DNA of 64,000 nucleotides, taken from positions 192,654 through 256,653 of the forward strand of contig QKWP01000500.1 of assembly GCA_003550325.1 (NCBI GenBank), given 5' to 3'. The notes beneath the pieces are model-generated. The model saw nothing but the letters and a program-made list of their open reading frames with translations. It made no database searches and was not told where the DNA came from. The DNA is from Gigaspora rosea (Eukaryota; Glomeromycota; Glomeromycetes; Diversisporales; Gigasporaceae). Numbering within the stretch: position 1 is the first letter of the stretch; every line of letters begins with the position of its first letter. The position numbers and the translations under genes are program-made. Positions 1-10,413 of the stretch are shown here, in pieces.

Positions 1-189
1 TTTTTTCGATTTGCTTAGTAAAATTTAGACTTTACTATGTAGCAACTTTTGTCGATTGTGGGGTAGCTTATTTTCAGGTCAAAGACGTTTTTGAGTTTTT
101 TTAAATTTGATTGGTCAATAGTCCTATCACTAGAGGGGGAGGGGGGTCAGGACCTATGTAAAATAATTACGTGATTTACTGCACTCCCC
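1..189 (-). mobile_element. PIF/Harbinger-like MITE, cut by window edge
   Basis: The segment is the reverse complement of one end of the 435-bp element at 56578-57012 (shared strings include GTCAGGACCTATGTAAA and the AAAGACGTTTTTGA block). Its right end reads CTGCACTCCCC followed by TAA, the same 3-bp target found around the complete copy. Only one end is in the window. The 3-bp TAA target and G-rich tip fit PIF/Harbinger; no transposase is present. Confidence 0.75.
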
Positions 190-195
190 TAAGTT

Positions 196-720
196 AGAAT
201 ATGGCAGACACTTTTCTATTTCAAATTCTGAAGACGAAACAAGCAAAGAAGATAGAGATAAATCTGATGATAATGATTCAGAAAACGATAACACTGTATA
301 AACCAATTTATTTAATTGATTGAAATATTATTTTAAAATCTTCAAATAATATTTCTAATTATATTAATATAATCTAATTAATTAGGAACAAGGAAGTAAA
401 CGTAAAAATAATTTGAACTATTCCGATAAGATATAATATTTAATAATAATACGAATTAATTTGAAATAATTTAATATTAATAAATTTATTTTAGGTGAAT
501 AAAAGACCAAAAATCGGTAAATAATATACAAATTTAAAAATTTAGCAATTTAGCACTTAAGCAAAATATTTCAAAAGGTTGCGATTTTACTAACCTAATT
601 TTAAAAATTACTGAATTAGTGGATTTAGATCCGGAAGAAGTCCAAGAAGCTCCAGATGAAGATATAGATAAAGAGAAAGATATGGATAATTATGAGAAAA
701 ATACGGATAATGATGAGTAA
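196..720 (+). pseudogene. Last exons of an unrecognised acidic protein
   Basis: Four exons join in one frame: about 200-295, 386-430, 495-516 and 578-720, ending at TAA 718-720. The product is rich in Asp, Glu and Lys (a SEDETSKEDRDK-type stretch, then DPEEVQEAPDEDIDKEKD) with a small basic patch KRPKIG in the middle. The acceptors are all canonical AG. The donor after position 430 reads AT instead of GT, which would block splicing there and suggests decay. The 5' part is missing because a PIF-like MITE lies directly upstream. The protein family is not recognised; an acidic tail of this kind is common in nuclear proteins, but that is only an analogy. Confidence 0.4.
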
Positions 721-1185
721 AAGTTTTTTGTTTTGTTTTGTTTTTTTTATATACGAATAATGCTGCGTTTTTTTTTATTTTTTATATTTCTTTAATATAG
801 GATTATCAAAAATTTATTTTTTATAAATAATAAAGTTATTATAAAATGCAGATTTTGTTTATTTGGATAAATTGTTTTTTGTTTATTGAATTTAGTATAT
901 TTCGAAATAATTCGAATTATTGAAATATATCATAAAATATCACTATTTAAATATATTTATATATAATACTTATTACATAATTCGCATTGTTTCGATATAA
1001 TTCTATAATATGCGTACATTTCTAAATAAAATTGAAATAGTTCGATTTTTACGTTTTTCGTATAATTAATATAAAAGTTTCATTATTTCTGCCACTACTT
1101 ATGTCAAAAATTGCGCAATGTTGCGATTTATTTCGAATTATTGCGATATAATTTTCGTAATATTGTGTAATTTATTACGTATGTA
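721..1185. other. AT-rich non-coding stretch
   Basis: No coherent reading frame on either strand. It has many short TTCGAAATA and TTGCGATA-like strings that also occur after the next element (1530-1680), so it is probably one old non-coding tract split by the MITE at 1186-1525. Confidence 0.5.
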
Positions 1186-1525
1186 CAGTCAGACCTCCAT
1201 AAATGCAACCTCCATAAATGCAATACCTCTCTAAATGCACGTTTTTTTCTATTCCGTAAAATGTTATTAGTGCTAAATGCACGTTCTATATTCTGTAAAT
1301 GCATGTTCTCTTGAATAATATTTTATATCACACTAACCTCTCTAAATGCACATGGTCAATCAAATTTCAGTATTTAAAATAGGTTATACAGTTTTGGTAG
1401 AAGTTACACAAACTTGATGATTTAATTTTAAAGCTGCAATTTAATTGGCTCTCTCTAAATGCAAACCTCTCTAAATGCACGTTGTAGGCTTGTCCCTACG
1501 AGTTGCATTTATGGAGGGTTGACTG
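1186..1525. mobile_element. Tigger/pogo-like MITE, copy 1
   Basis: The ends are CAGTCAGACCTCCATAAATG and its inverse (GGAGGGTTGACTG), flanked on both sides by TA (1184-1185, 1526-1527). The interior consists of repeats of CTCTAAATGCAC. The TA target and CAGTCA-CCTC tips match the pogo/Tigger branch of Tc1/mariner. No coding capacity. Two more copies lie at 5892-6064 and 54864-55025. Confidence 0.8.
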
Positions 1526-1683
1526 TATTTCGTAATATTGCATAATTTATTACGCATGTATTTCGAAACATTCCGTAATTGAAAATTGCGAAATATTTCG
1601 CGTCGATTTGTAAATCTTGCGCAAGTTTTCAGGCCGTAATAACTTACGTAAGATTACGTTTATATATTTTGCTGATGAATGAT

Positions 1684-1880
1684 GGCAAAATCATTAAAAT
1701 TGGCTCAGTATTGGCCCAGTAAATCACAAGATATTATTAAAAAACGGTTTGCGAACATATAGAGTTTCTATGTAAACAATAATATTGTTTACATAGAAAC
1801 ACTATATGGTCGCGAAATGTTTTTTAATGATATCTTGTAATCTACTGGACCAATTTTAATGATTTTACTACCATTAGAAT
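1684..1880. repeat. Foldback palindrome
   Basis: Imperfect inverted repeat centred near 1782. The centre reads GTTTCTATGTAAACAATA against its complement. The arms carry ATCATTAAAATTGG and CAAGATATTATTAAAAAAC, motifs that recur inside elements at 16432-17062. It would fold into a hairpin of about 95-bp arms. No target duplication was found, so the insertion boundaries are uncertain. Confidence 0.6.
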
Positions 1881-2938
1881 CACAAGAATGTGCTTACAAC
1901 TTTTGTTTAGTGAAGAAGGAAGGCTAGCTTAGTAAAAAATTCGTTATTGCTCTAACAGTGCTAGATTCCAAAAATTTGATAAACAATATTTGATTTTCCC
2001 CATATATTACTATAGATTTTCACTATTTAATATATGAATCACGAATTAAAAATAATTTATTTTTATAATCAGATACCAGTTATGTCAAAAATATCCATCC
2101 AAATATTTCTTCCATGTATAACGCATCAGATGAATTTGGTAATTGAGGATATTTTTAAAGAAATTGAAAATTTTCGAAGAAATTCTAATGAGGTAGTTCG
2201 GATAGTTAGCTTTTTTCATAAATCTGTATTCTTTATGGAAACTTGCAGGATGAGCAGACACGAATTTACAAGAAAACAATTCAATTGATATTACCTGGTG
2301 ATACTAGATGAAACTCATATTATTTTTGCTTTTACTTAATTTTAAAAATTCAAGCAGCCTTAAAAGTAAATATTATTTAACTATTTAATAACTTAATATG
2401 TTGTATAATATATTCAAACTTATTATAATATTTATTAATAAAAAACTCTACTTATAATTTTATAAATTAGTTTTTATCTGCAAAATTTAATTAAAAACAT
2501 GCAAATATTATTTGTACCAATAGTATTCCTAATATTTCAATTAATAAATGATCTAAAAAAGTAATGGAAATCCTAAACTACCTGATAGTATAAATGATTC
2601 TAAATTTTGGACAACATTATTTTCTTTACAAAATTTGTTATATTCTTTATGTGGGTTTCTTAACAAATTACAAAAGGATTCTGCTTGGCTTTATGAAGTA
2701 GTGCATTGTTTTGTATATACTATAAAAATTTTTTCTGAACATAATGATTTCGATTTTGCAGAAAAAATGGTATCTAGAATAGAAAATAGATGAAAAAGCT
2801 AGAAACAACCTCTTTTATTGCTTTTAGTTATTCTTTATCTATTATACAAATTATTAAAGTTTCAATTAACTGTAAATAATTTAATCTGAACACATGTTGG
2901 TCAATGGTTAAAATATATATATTATTTTGCTTTTTTTG

Positions 2939-3228
2939 GGGGATGGCTAAAGCCATGTACCCACGTGATTTTTTGAAATTTTAGTTAAAATTCGTATCAG
3001 AGGCTGTTTAGCATTAGAGTCGGGTTAGGGTTAGGATCAAAATAGATAAAATTACCTTCCTGACATTTTTTATTAATGGCCCAAGATAGGTTTAGAATGC
3101 CGTTTTTATGTTCTTGCATTTTTTTTGTTTTTAACTTCTTTGGGCTGATTTGTGTAAACAAAATTTCGCGACTTCGTTTGGTTAATTTACACGAAAATGT
3201 CATGTGGGTATATGGCTTTAGATGACTT
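2939..3228. mobile_element. MULE-like MITE, copy 1
   Basis: Inverted ends GGGGATGGCTAAAGCCAT and AAGTCATCTAAAGCCAT are flanked by a perfect 9-bp duplication CTTTTTTTG (2930-2938, 3229-3237). Removing it restores the hAT reading frame (YYFAF-FAIST), which confirms the boundaries. It holds a short telomere-like string (GGGTTAGGGTTAGG). The 9-bp duplication suggests Mutator-like mobilisation. A sister copy lies at 6511-6792. Confidence 0.8.
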
Positions 3229-3504
3229 CTTTTTTTGCAATTTCAACTACAAAAATTTTAGCTGAGCTAATAAATTACAAAAGAGGAAAGGATCCATATG
3301 ATAATGAACCTTTTTATCAGTTTCGAGAAAATATTTTAGATTTTTGGAAATCAACTATAGGAATTGGACCAGAACTAGCTAAAATTGCTATTCATATTCA
3401 TAGTATTTGCATAAATTTTGTTTTAGTAGAACAGTTGTAGTCTTCAATGGGGTTTTCATACTAATAAACAAAACCATTTATCAGTTTGTATTATATATAT
3501 ACTT

Positions 3505-3542
<38 letters not shown>

Positions 3543-3558
3543 AAAAACGAGGTTTTAC

Positions 3559-3747
3559 AGGACCCCGAGCAATTTATGAACAGCTAACTATTTTAAAAAA
3601 TCTTAATATATTACTAAAAATAGAAAAGATCTACAAAAAAAGGCAAAAATAAGCATTAATATTACTAAATATAGAAAAGATCTACAAAAAATAGTCAAAA
3701 ATAAGCAAAAGCAAATAGTGACCTATCTATGTATAGCTCGGGGTCCT
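3559..3747. mobile_element. AGGACCCC hAT-like MITE, copy 1
   Basis: Ends AGGACCCCGAGC and GCTCGGGGTCCT lie between 8-bp flanks GGTTTTAC and GGTCTTGC (6 of 8 match). It sits in the 3' region of the LINE. The interior has repeated AATAGAAAAGATCTACAAAA text shared with copies at 11814 and 14309. Confidence 0.7.
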
Positions 3748-4247
3748 GGTCTTGCCTCAGTTTTTATTAAATCTATATATGGTTTCAATAATTATATTTA
3801 AAATACAAAGGAACTATATATTTTTTTTAAAACTAAGGCTTAGGCTACTTTACCTATGACCCAAACTTTGCTAAGAAGAGCCAAAAACCCCGCCTAGTCT
3901 ATGATACTATTTATGTGTTTAGTTGATGCATTATATTTTTTAAACATCATATGCCATTTTTCCCGTTTGTATTCGGTATTGCGCAAAGTAATTTCTGTAT
4001 CATGTATGGATTGTATATGTAGAGATACGTTTCGGCTGATTATCTGCTAGGGTGGGAGGTGGTCTCTGCTTGTGCTGATACTTGTGCTGTTTGCTTCATG
4101 GCACCTCGGTATCTATATCTTCTTTTTTATGTTGATTGCTAGTTTATGTAGGACGTATGTTGAGAATTTACCTTGCTTTGGCTGCTTCTTGATACATCAT
4201 TGGTTTAGTTCTTTCGTGACTACTCGGGGAAGCAGGCCTTGTGTAAT

Positions 4248-5720
4248 TCAGGTAGTTGCTGTCTCTGGGTTTATGAAATCTATATTGGCTATTATTATAC
4301 TTTGAATCCGGCTATGTAGGTAAGTGTTGTTTGTATCGAACTTGCGGAGCGCGTCTTTCATTGTTTTGTAGATGATTTTCCTGATGCTTGTGGTGTTATT
4401 GTCACAGGTCAGTATGTGATAGTTGCTTTCTGAGACCTTGTTGCACCGACGACACCTGGTGTTTTTGTATTTTTCTGGGTCTCGGTTATGTAGTACCTCA
4501 GCTGTCGGAAGTTCCTCTAGCAAGAGTTTTAATTTGAACGCTTTGATATTGGAGTGTTTTGGATTGGTTGTCTTTGTGGTTGGTATACATCTGTAGTTAA
4601 GGTACTCGTAGAAAATCGTTCAGTCTGTTTCAGCCCATAAGGTGTCCCACGGTAGGAGGTGCCCCTGGGCATGCTATTTTGCGAGTTGTGCAGCATTTTG
4701 TAAATGCCGTATAAAGCATCGAATTTTATAGCCTACATATGTTTGGTCCTAGCAAAAGAATACTGTATCGAATTTAAGCTTGACATGTTGTATACTGGCT
4801 TGCAATGTGGGGTTGTAGAGTAGATTTGTTTCTCTTTTGGATCTACCCTCTGTGAAGCTGAATTTAATGTTTTTTTCTGGCTACTAGCATTTTCTAAATA
4901 AGCCAGCTAGGCTATTCGTTCTATTGATATAATTGATAGATGCATTGTGATAGTATTTGGTTAATTAATACCGCTTTGCTGCTTATAGATAGTCTATCTG
5001 TTTCAATTATGATAGTTGCGACAGCTGCTACAATTAGCGCTATATAAATTAGTGCTGTGATCATGGCCTTTTCGGTGGACAGCCAGTGAACTGGTATCGT
5101 TTGAAGGCAATTAGCAATTTCCGTGATATGGATTCTAGCTGCTAGTATTTGTATTTTCTCTCTTCAAGCTTTATTGGCCATAACTGTATATTTAAGACTT
5201 TGTGTTTCCGGCCCTGCTAGTGCAGTTCCCATACTTGATCAACCACCTAATCATTCATTATTAAGTTTTTGATTATATTGTATTACACCTGTTGTCTTTT
5301 TGTAAGCGTATAGTCTTGTGTTATTCTGCTTTCTTTTGGTGTCTTGGGTATGTTATATTTAGTTTGGTTAATGATGTCTTTGAGGTCTTCCCTGATGCGG
5401 TAGGTACTATCCACTATAAGGTTAGTTGTCTCCCTAATGTCTATGCTCTGTGTGCATTTTACCTTTTTCAATTTTGGGTCATTTTCTTCGCATCCGGGGC
5501 ACTGGATTAGGTTGTTATTGGATGTATTTACTATCCAGTGGTTTGCTATTGCTAGATAGTTGTGTGTGGATGATTCCCGTCTGATGAAAGGTACCCTTTC
5601 TGTCTTTAATTTTATATTCCAGGAACTTATGGTTGGATTGAATGGTGTACCTGTGTATGGGTTAGGTGCCAGTAGGATATTTGTGCCAATAATATGTTTG
5701 GTTATTACTTGGGTTAAGAG
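4248..5720 (-). pseudogene. LINE ORF2 C-terminal region with Cys/His finger
   Basis: The 91-residue piece at 4523-4248 contains CRRCNKVSESNYHILTC, a Cys-X2-Cys-X9-His-X3-Cys arrangement typical of the tail of this fungal LINE group, just after text resembling LLEELPTAEVLHNRDPEKY. The piece at 5720-5283 contains IVNTSNNNLIQCPGCEEND, the region between RT thumb and RNase H in related elements. Between them (about 4640-5280) a degenerate RNase H-like stretch can be read with many stops. It is continuous with the RT at 6957-8200 once the elements at 5721-6306 and 6466-6948 are removed. Confidence 0.65.
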
Positions 5721-6306
5721 TAGGGTAGGTGGCATGGGTTCCGGGGCATGCCCTAGAGGCATGCCCTGGGGGCATGCTCCTATCATGTGATTATAGTAAG
5801 GATTACTACGAATATGATTGGCCGATATAAGAAACTCAGAATTAAGGAATTAAATGATTATATAATATTATTTTTTAAGCTAAAAATAATACAGTCAGAC
5901 CTTTCTAAGTGTACCCTCTCTAAGTTCATACCCTCTCTAAATGCATGCTTAAGTGCTGGCCCAAATATATATTTGATCTTTGTAAATCACTTTTTCTTAT
6001 TATTCTCTAAATGCACATTATGAAAGTATAGTTCCAAGAGCATGCACTTAAAGAGATCTGACTGTATATTAAATAAAAATTTGTAATTTTTAAATTTAAA
6101 AAAGAATAAAATTATTTTTAAACCATTTATTTGGTCTTATTACGTAAAAAGATCTATTTGAAAAATTTTAAGCATCGTGCTTATGTGCATATTAATGATT
6201 TATATACCTAGGAGCATGCCCTAGGTCACGATAAGAGGGGCATGCCTTAGCTTGGTGGCATGCCCCTTGGGGCATGCCCTAAAATTTTACCGTGTCTCCT
6301 ACCCTA
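5721..6306. mobile_element. TAGGGT hAT-like element with GGCATGCC motifs
   Basis: Inverted tips TAGGGTAGGTGGCATGG and TAGGGTAGGAGACACGG are flanked by a perfect 8-bp duplication GTTAAGAG (5713-5720, 6307-6314). Both ends are lined with GGCATGCCC repeats. A Tigger-like MITE is nested at 5892-6064. The host LINE reads through once the element is excised. A related element is at 38766-39062. Confidence 0.82.
5892..6064. mobile_element. Tigger/pogo-like MITE, copy 2, nested
   Basis: Ends CAGTCAGACCTTTCTAAGTG and its inverse AGAGATCTGACTG, flanked by TA at 5890-5891 and 6065-6066. The interior has CTCTCTAAATGCA repeats. It lies inside the hAT-like element, so it arrived later. Confidence 0.78.
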
Positions 6307-6465
6307 GTTAAGAGATGGTACCACTTCGGTTCCCTTCCTTTTGGTATATGTTTGATGTATAGAGAAGGTGCACCCAGGGTAGGGTACCTGTGTGGTCGTT
6401 GTTAGTGCACTGTTCTTTGAAGTATAGTTCATGCTTGTTCATATGAGTTTTTAGAGTGGTTGGAT

Positions 6466-6948
6466 AGAACCCTGAAGAACTCTGATACAACTCAGATGAT
6501 TCTAAAAAAGGGGGTCATCTAAAGCCAGGTGCGTTCACGTGATATAAAGCCAATCAAATCGTAAAATTTGATCTTTATAGATCAGCCCGATGAGACAAAA
6601 ACAAAGAAAAAAGTGAAAAATGCCAAAAATACAAAAAACGAGTATTTAAACCTGTCTAGGAGCATTAATAAAAATGTCAGGAAGCCAATTTTACCTATAA
6701 GTCAAGCCCTAACCCTAACCCCTAACTAACCCTTACCCTAATTTTAATTAAATAATCAAAAACATATAAACGCACCTGGCTTTAGCCATCCCCTAAAAAA
6801 GGAAATTTTGTATAGAAATTCATCAAACGTTGCATTTTTATATAGTAAATTTTCAAATTTTGCTCTATTTTATATATCTATTTAGCTAAAATACTGCTAA
6901 AATTATATAAACTCAGATCTAAGTTGTATCAGAGTTCTTCGGGGTCCT
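6466..6948. mobile_element. AGGACCCC hAT-like MITE, copy 2, with nested MITE
   Basis: Left end AGAACCCTGAAGAACTC and right end GAGTTCTTCGGGGTCCT, flanked by GGTTGGAT (6458-6465) and GGTTGGGT (6949-6956), 7 of 8 matching. After removing the nested element at 6511-6792 with its duplication, about 190 bp remain, the same size as copies at 3559, 11814 and 14309. Confidence 0.78.
6511..6792. mobile_element. MULE-like MITE, copy 2, nested
   Basis: Ends GGGGTCATCTAAAGCCAG and GGGATGGCTAAAGCCAG with a perfect 9-bp duplication CTAAAAAAG (6502-6510, 6793-6801). Internal CCCTAACCCTAACCCC is telomere-like. Its length of 282 bp is close to the 290 bp of copy 1. Confidence 0.8.
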
Positions 6949-6956
6949 GGTTGGGT

Positions 6957-8197
6957 TATTGAAAAATTGAAGTACATGGCTAATTGGGGTTCCGCGCTCT
7001 TTTAGTGGTTGGGTCCAGTCAGCGTTACTGCTGATTGATTTTGATAGGTGTGCCATTTGTGATAACATTTTTGCTGTGGGGTATTGGCTTGTTGGATAGG
7101 AAGGAAGTAAAGTTCAGACGATAAGATGCTAGTGTTTGTTTTGGCAGCGTCTTGGAGTTGTTGTAGATGGATATGTAGAGAGGATTGTGAGAACCCTGGG
7201 CTGTTGAATAACCGGTGAAGGATAAATATATGCTGCTGCGCTTGGATATCTTCAACCGCTTTTAGGGCATATATTCCATGGTGAAGGATTGTAGAGTTAG
7301 GGAGGGATCGCGCAAGGCCCGCTTTGTGTTTGACAATGTCTATATATTTATTGGTAAGTCGTCTGCATGCTGTTAGGGGTAAGACTGTGTTTTGAACTCT
7401 ATATGCTATTCTGGTTAGTATGACCATGTTTATGATATAAATTGTCTGTTTGTCTATAATTCTCGCCTGCCGGATTTTTGATATTGCTTGGTCTGCTTTT
7501 TTTATTATAATCTCATGGGTCGCTTTCTGGTTTTTTGCTGCTAAGAACCAGCGGCCTAGGAACCTAAATGCTTCCTTTTTTGATATGAATGTAATGCGTA
7601 TATTGTTAAAATTAATGTGTGGGTCTAGTGCTATGCTGCTGAGGGTTACTAATGTTGATTTATGAGGATTGACTCTGATTCTGGCAAATTAAAAAAAGGA
7701 TGAGGAAGTCGCAAGGATCTCCTGTAGTTCTTGATGTGACGAGGCTACCCAGATTGTGTCATCTATATAAGCCATTGCCGGGCATCTAAATTGAAGGGGT
7801 CCTTGTGTCTTTTGTTCTATGAATTGTGCGTGCATTTCGTATCCATGGTATAGTTTGTATATAGTTGATAAAAGAGGTTCATAATATATGCGCCAGAGGA
7901 GGGTGTGATCGTTTCTCCCTGGTCAATCCTATCATGCACTGAGTATGGGTCGGTGTTCTCTAAATGTGATATAACAGTATTGGTTCGGTCTGTGAAAAAA
8001 TCTACGATCAAGTTCACTATCTTGACAGGTACTTTCAGACGTGTTAGTGCTTAGCAAGGAGAGGAATGTGTACTGAATCATATGCCTTGGACATGTCTTG
8101 TCCTAGGGCCCACAATTCTTTACTCTCTGTCTGAGCTTCCTCAATTATGTGCATTAGAGTGGTTATTGGAGTTGTTGGGTAGGGCGATGTGTATTCT
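6957..8197 (-). pseudogene. LINE reverse transcriptase domain
   Basis: Read on the minus strand, this holds the key blocks of a non-LTR reverse transcriptase: DMSKAYDS near 8075-8097, then VNLIVDFFTDRTN and DQGETITP, then the catalytic AYIDDTIW box at about 7749-7775 (YIDD at 7758-7769), and the thumb text EAFRFLGRWF, HKAGLARSLPNS and ILHHGIYAL. A frameshift near 7905 separates the DQGET block from the YIDD block, and a stop follows VTLTGPNH at about 7002. It is therefore a dead copy of the polymerase that would copy the LINE RNA at the target site. Confidence 0.82.
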
Positions 8198-8433
8198 TGC
8201 TAGCAAAACACAGACAAATCCCAAATTCAAAAAAAACAATTGCTATTTGTAAAAGATTAAATCAAAGAAATAGTCTTAAAATTTTGCAAATATATTATTT
8301 ATAACAATAAGAATACCTACTATTTGTTTAAATAAATATTATTAATAAAGTTTTTGAGAAATTAATTTGGGATGTATTTGGAATTTGGGCGTGGACAAAT
8401 CCCAAACTATAGTAATTTGGGATTTTGCCAACA
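8198..8433. mobile_element. Candidate MITE with ATCCCAAATT ends
   Basis: Ends TGCTAGCAAAA and its inverse (TGTTGGCAAAA) each carry ATCCCAAATT a little inward. The flanks TGTATTCT and TGTATAGC match only over five bases. It interrupts readable LINE ORF2 sequence, which supports an insertion, but the exact boundaries are uncertain. Confidence 0.45.
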
Positions 8434-9367
8434 TGTATAGCGACGTGGTTGCATAGATATAGGATGGGATATTTGTTGAAGATACTACTAATTTTTTTGG
8501 TTATTATTTTCGTAAATATTTTTTTGTGTGCTTAATGAGCATAATAGGTCTTGTTTCATTCAAGTTTCCGGTGAATCATGGCTTTTTTGAGATCGGGTAT
8601 ACTCTGCTATACTTCTACATCTTGGGTGTCTTGCTAAGAGTTATGCATGTGTTGAAGATTTTGTCTAGTAGTTGCATAGCCGTTTCGTCGAGGTGTTTTA
8701 GCATTTCATTGGATATATTTTGGGTTCAGTGGCTTTTTTTGTTGGAGCTTCCTTTATGGTTTTAACCAGCTTCTGGTTAGAAATTATCACTGAGAGTTGT
8801 TGATACCATTTATCCTTTATTGCTGATATTGGCTAGTACTTGCTCATCCAGTCAGCGCGCAGCTCCTCGTCTGGATCTGGTAGGTTTAGGCGAGTTCAGC
8901 TTTCAAAATGTCTTTCTATTTCCTTTTTTATTTTCTTCGGTTCAGTTATCAGGTGATTGTTGCTGCAGATGTTATGTAGTATCACAGGGTCTGTGTGCCT
9001 TGAGAGTATGCTATCAATCATTTTTGTTGTGTTTGTGGCGAAGTTGTTATACCAGTTGGTAATATGTTTGTCTATTGTCTCTTTATGTGCTATATTGTTC
9101 TCTACTTTGCACGCTTGTGTTATAGTTTTTTGGAATGGCTTCAGATATGGTATATGTCACTTTTGTCTTGAGTTGTACTTGGAATATCCTGTATTGCGAG
9201 TTTAGTCATCTCATTTATTTTCTTTATTGTTCTATTTAGTTGGGTAACTTGCTCGGGTTGCAATGGGGTGCTGTGATCATGTAGGGAGCAAAGTGTTTTA
9301 TTAATGAGTGTGAGTGCATGATGTAGTTGGGTTGTGGTTTCTGAGAAGGCATAGTGTGTTTTCGGCC
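8434..9367 (-). pseudogene. Decayed LINE ORF2 segment between endonuclease and RT
   Basis: By position this is the ORF2 linker and RT fingers. Only short fragments remain open on the minus strand and no motif can be named with confidence. G+T richness on the plus strand matches the rest of the minus-strand LINE. Confidence 0.45.
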
Positions 9368-10273
9368 CTACTTTTGCTTTTGGAATGTTCTTATCTGCTG
9401 CTTGTTTGATTGTCTGGTTGAAGATATGTATTGTTTGTCTAATGCTGCTGGTGTTGTAATGTCTTGGTGCAAGGTGGTCTGTTGCTCATTCAGGAAACGT
9501 GAGGCATCTCTTGAGAAGTTATCCCATATATCTTTTGTCATATTTCCGTATAGGTATACCATGTGTTTCTTTTTCTTTGCCCTGTAACATTTAATTGACA
9601 CGCTATGGTGCCATGTCGTTGTAATGATCCTGTGATCACTGTCTGTGATTGTATTAGCACTGATTATGTCAGGTCGTTTTACTGTAGAAAGTAAACTTGA
9701 TGAAACCCAGATATCATCAATTTGGTTTGTTGCATCCTGGCGGCTTCATGTTGGGATGCTGATGTCGAAGTACCCTAAAAGTCTCTCCATGCTTTTTGCC
9801 TGCATGTGAGTGAATAGTTGTGCCTTAAAATTCCCTTTTGATTTGTGTTTATCATAGTTGAAGTCCCTCAGGACTATAGTGCTATAATTGCACGCGTGCG
9901 CATAGTCAATCCATCTGGTGATAGTTTGCTGTGTTTGTGTGTTAAGTGTTTTATGGTTAGGCGGCAGGTATGTTGAAATGATTCGAATGCGCTGATTGTA
10001 TGGAAAGAAAAAGTCGATTGCGATAGCAGTGCCAGGTTCGGTTTGGATGTTGTGGATGTAGAGTTGTAGGCCCTTGATAACGGCTATGGCTATACCCATA
10101 CTAGATTCTTGTTTTTTGGCCGTGTCAACATTGCAGTTCGAGCTGTAAATATTGTAGTAGGGGTTGTCAAATTTTGCCTTTGTATATTTAGATTCTGCTA
10201 TTTTGGTTTCCGTCATGCTTATTACGTGGTATTGGTGTTCATGGCAAAATTCTATCCATTTTTGAAATTTCAA
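9368..10273 (-). pseudogene. LINE endonuclease domain (APE/EEP type)
   Basis: The minus-strand text starts FQKWIEFCHEHQYHVISMTE, has TETKIAES (the metal-binding Glu block), SSMGIAIAVIKG, ISTYLPPNHK and VLRDFNYD, where the usual GDFN is RDFN. The terminal block NTITDSDHRI with the catalytic SDH lies near 9632-9660. These are the conserved stations of the apurinic/apyrimidinic-type endonuclease that nicks the target DNA in LINE integration. A stop or frame change near 9746 separates the two halves. The Gly to Arg change beside the catalytic Asp may by itself weaken activity. Confidence 0.8.
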
Positions 10274-10413
10274 TTTATCATTAATACCTTGTACGCTATG
10301 TGTTATAATATTAATTGTTCTTGTAGTATTGTTTTTTATTACTGAATGTAATGGAAAGTTGTCGTGCCATGCTTGTTGTAGAAGGCACTGGTTTATTTTC
10401 GACTGTCATGGTA

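Noticed and set aside
8526..9587. Several Cys/Leu-rich plus-strand ORFs of about 80 codons
   Set aside because: They lie antisense to the LINE ORF2 and are shadows of it.
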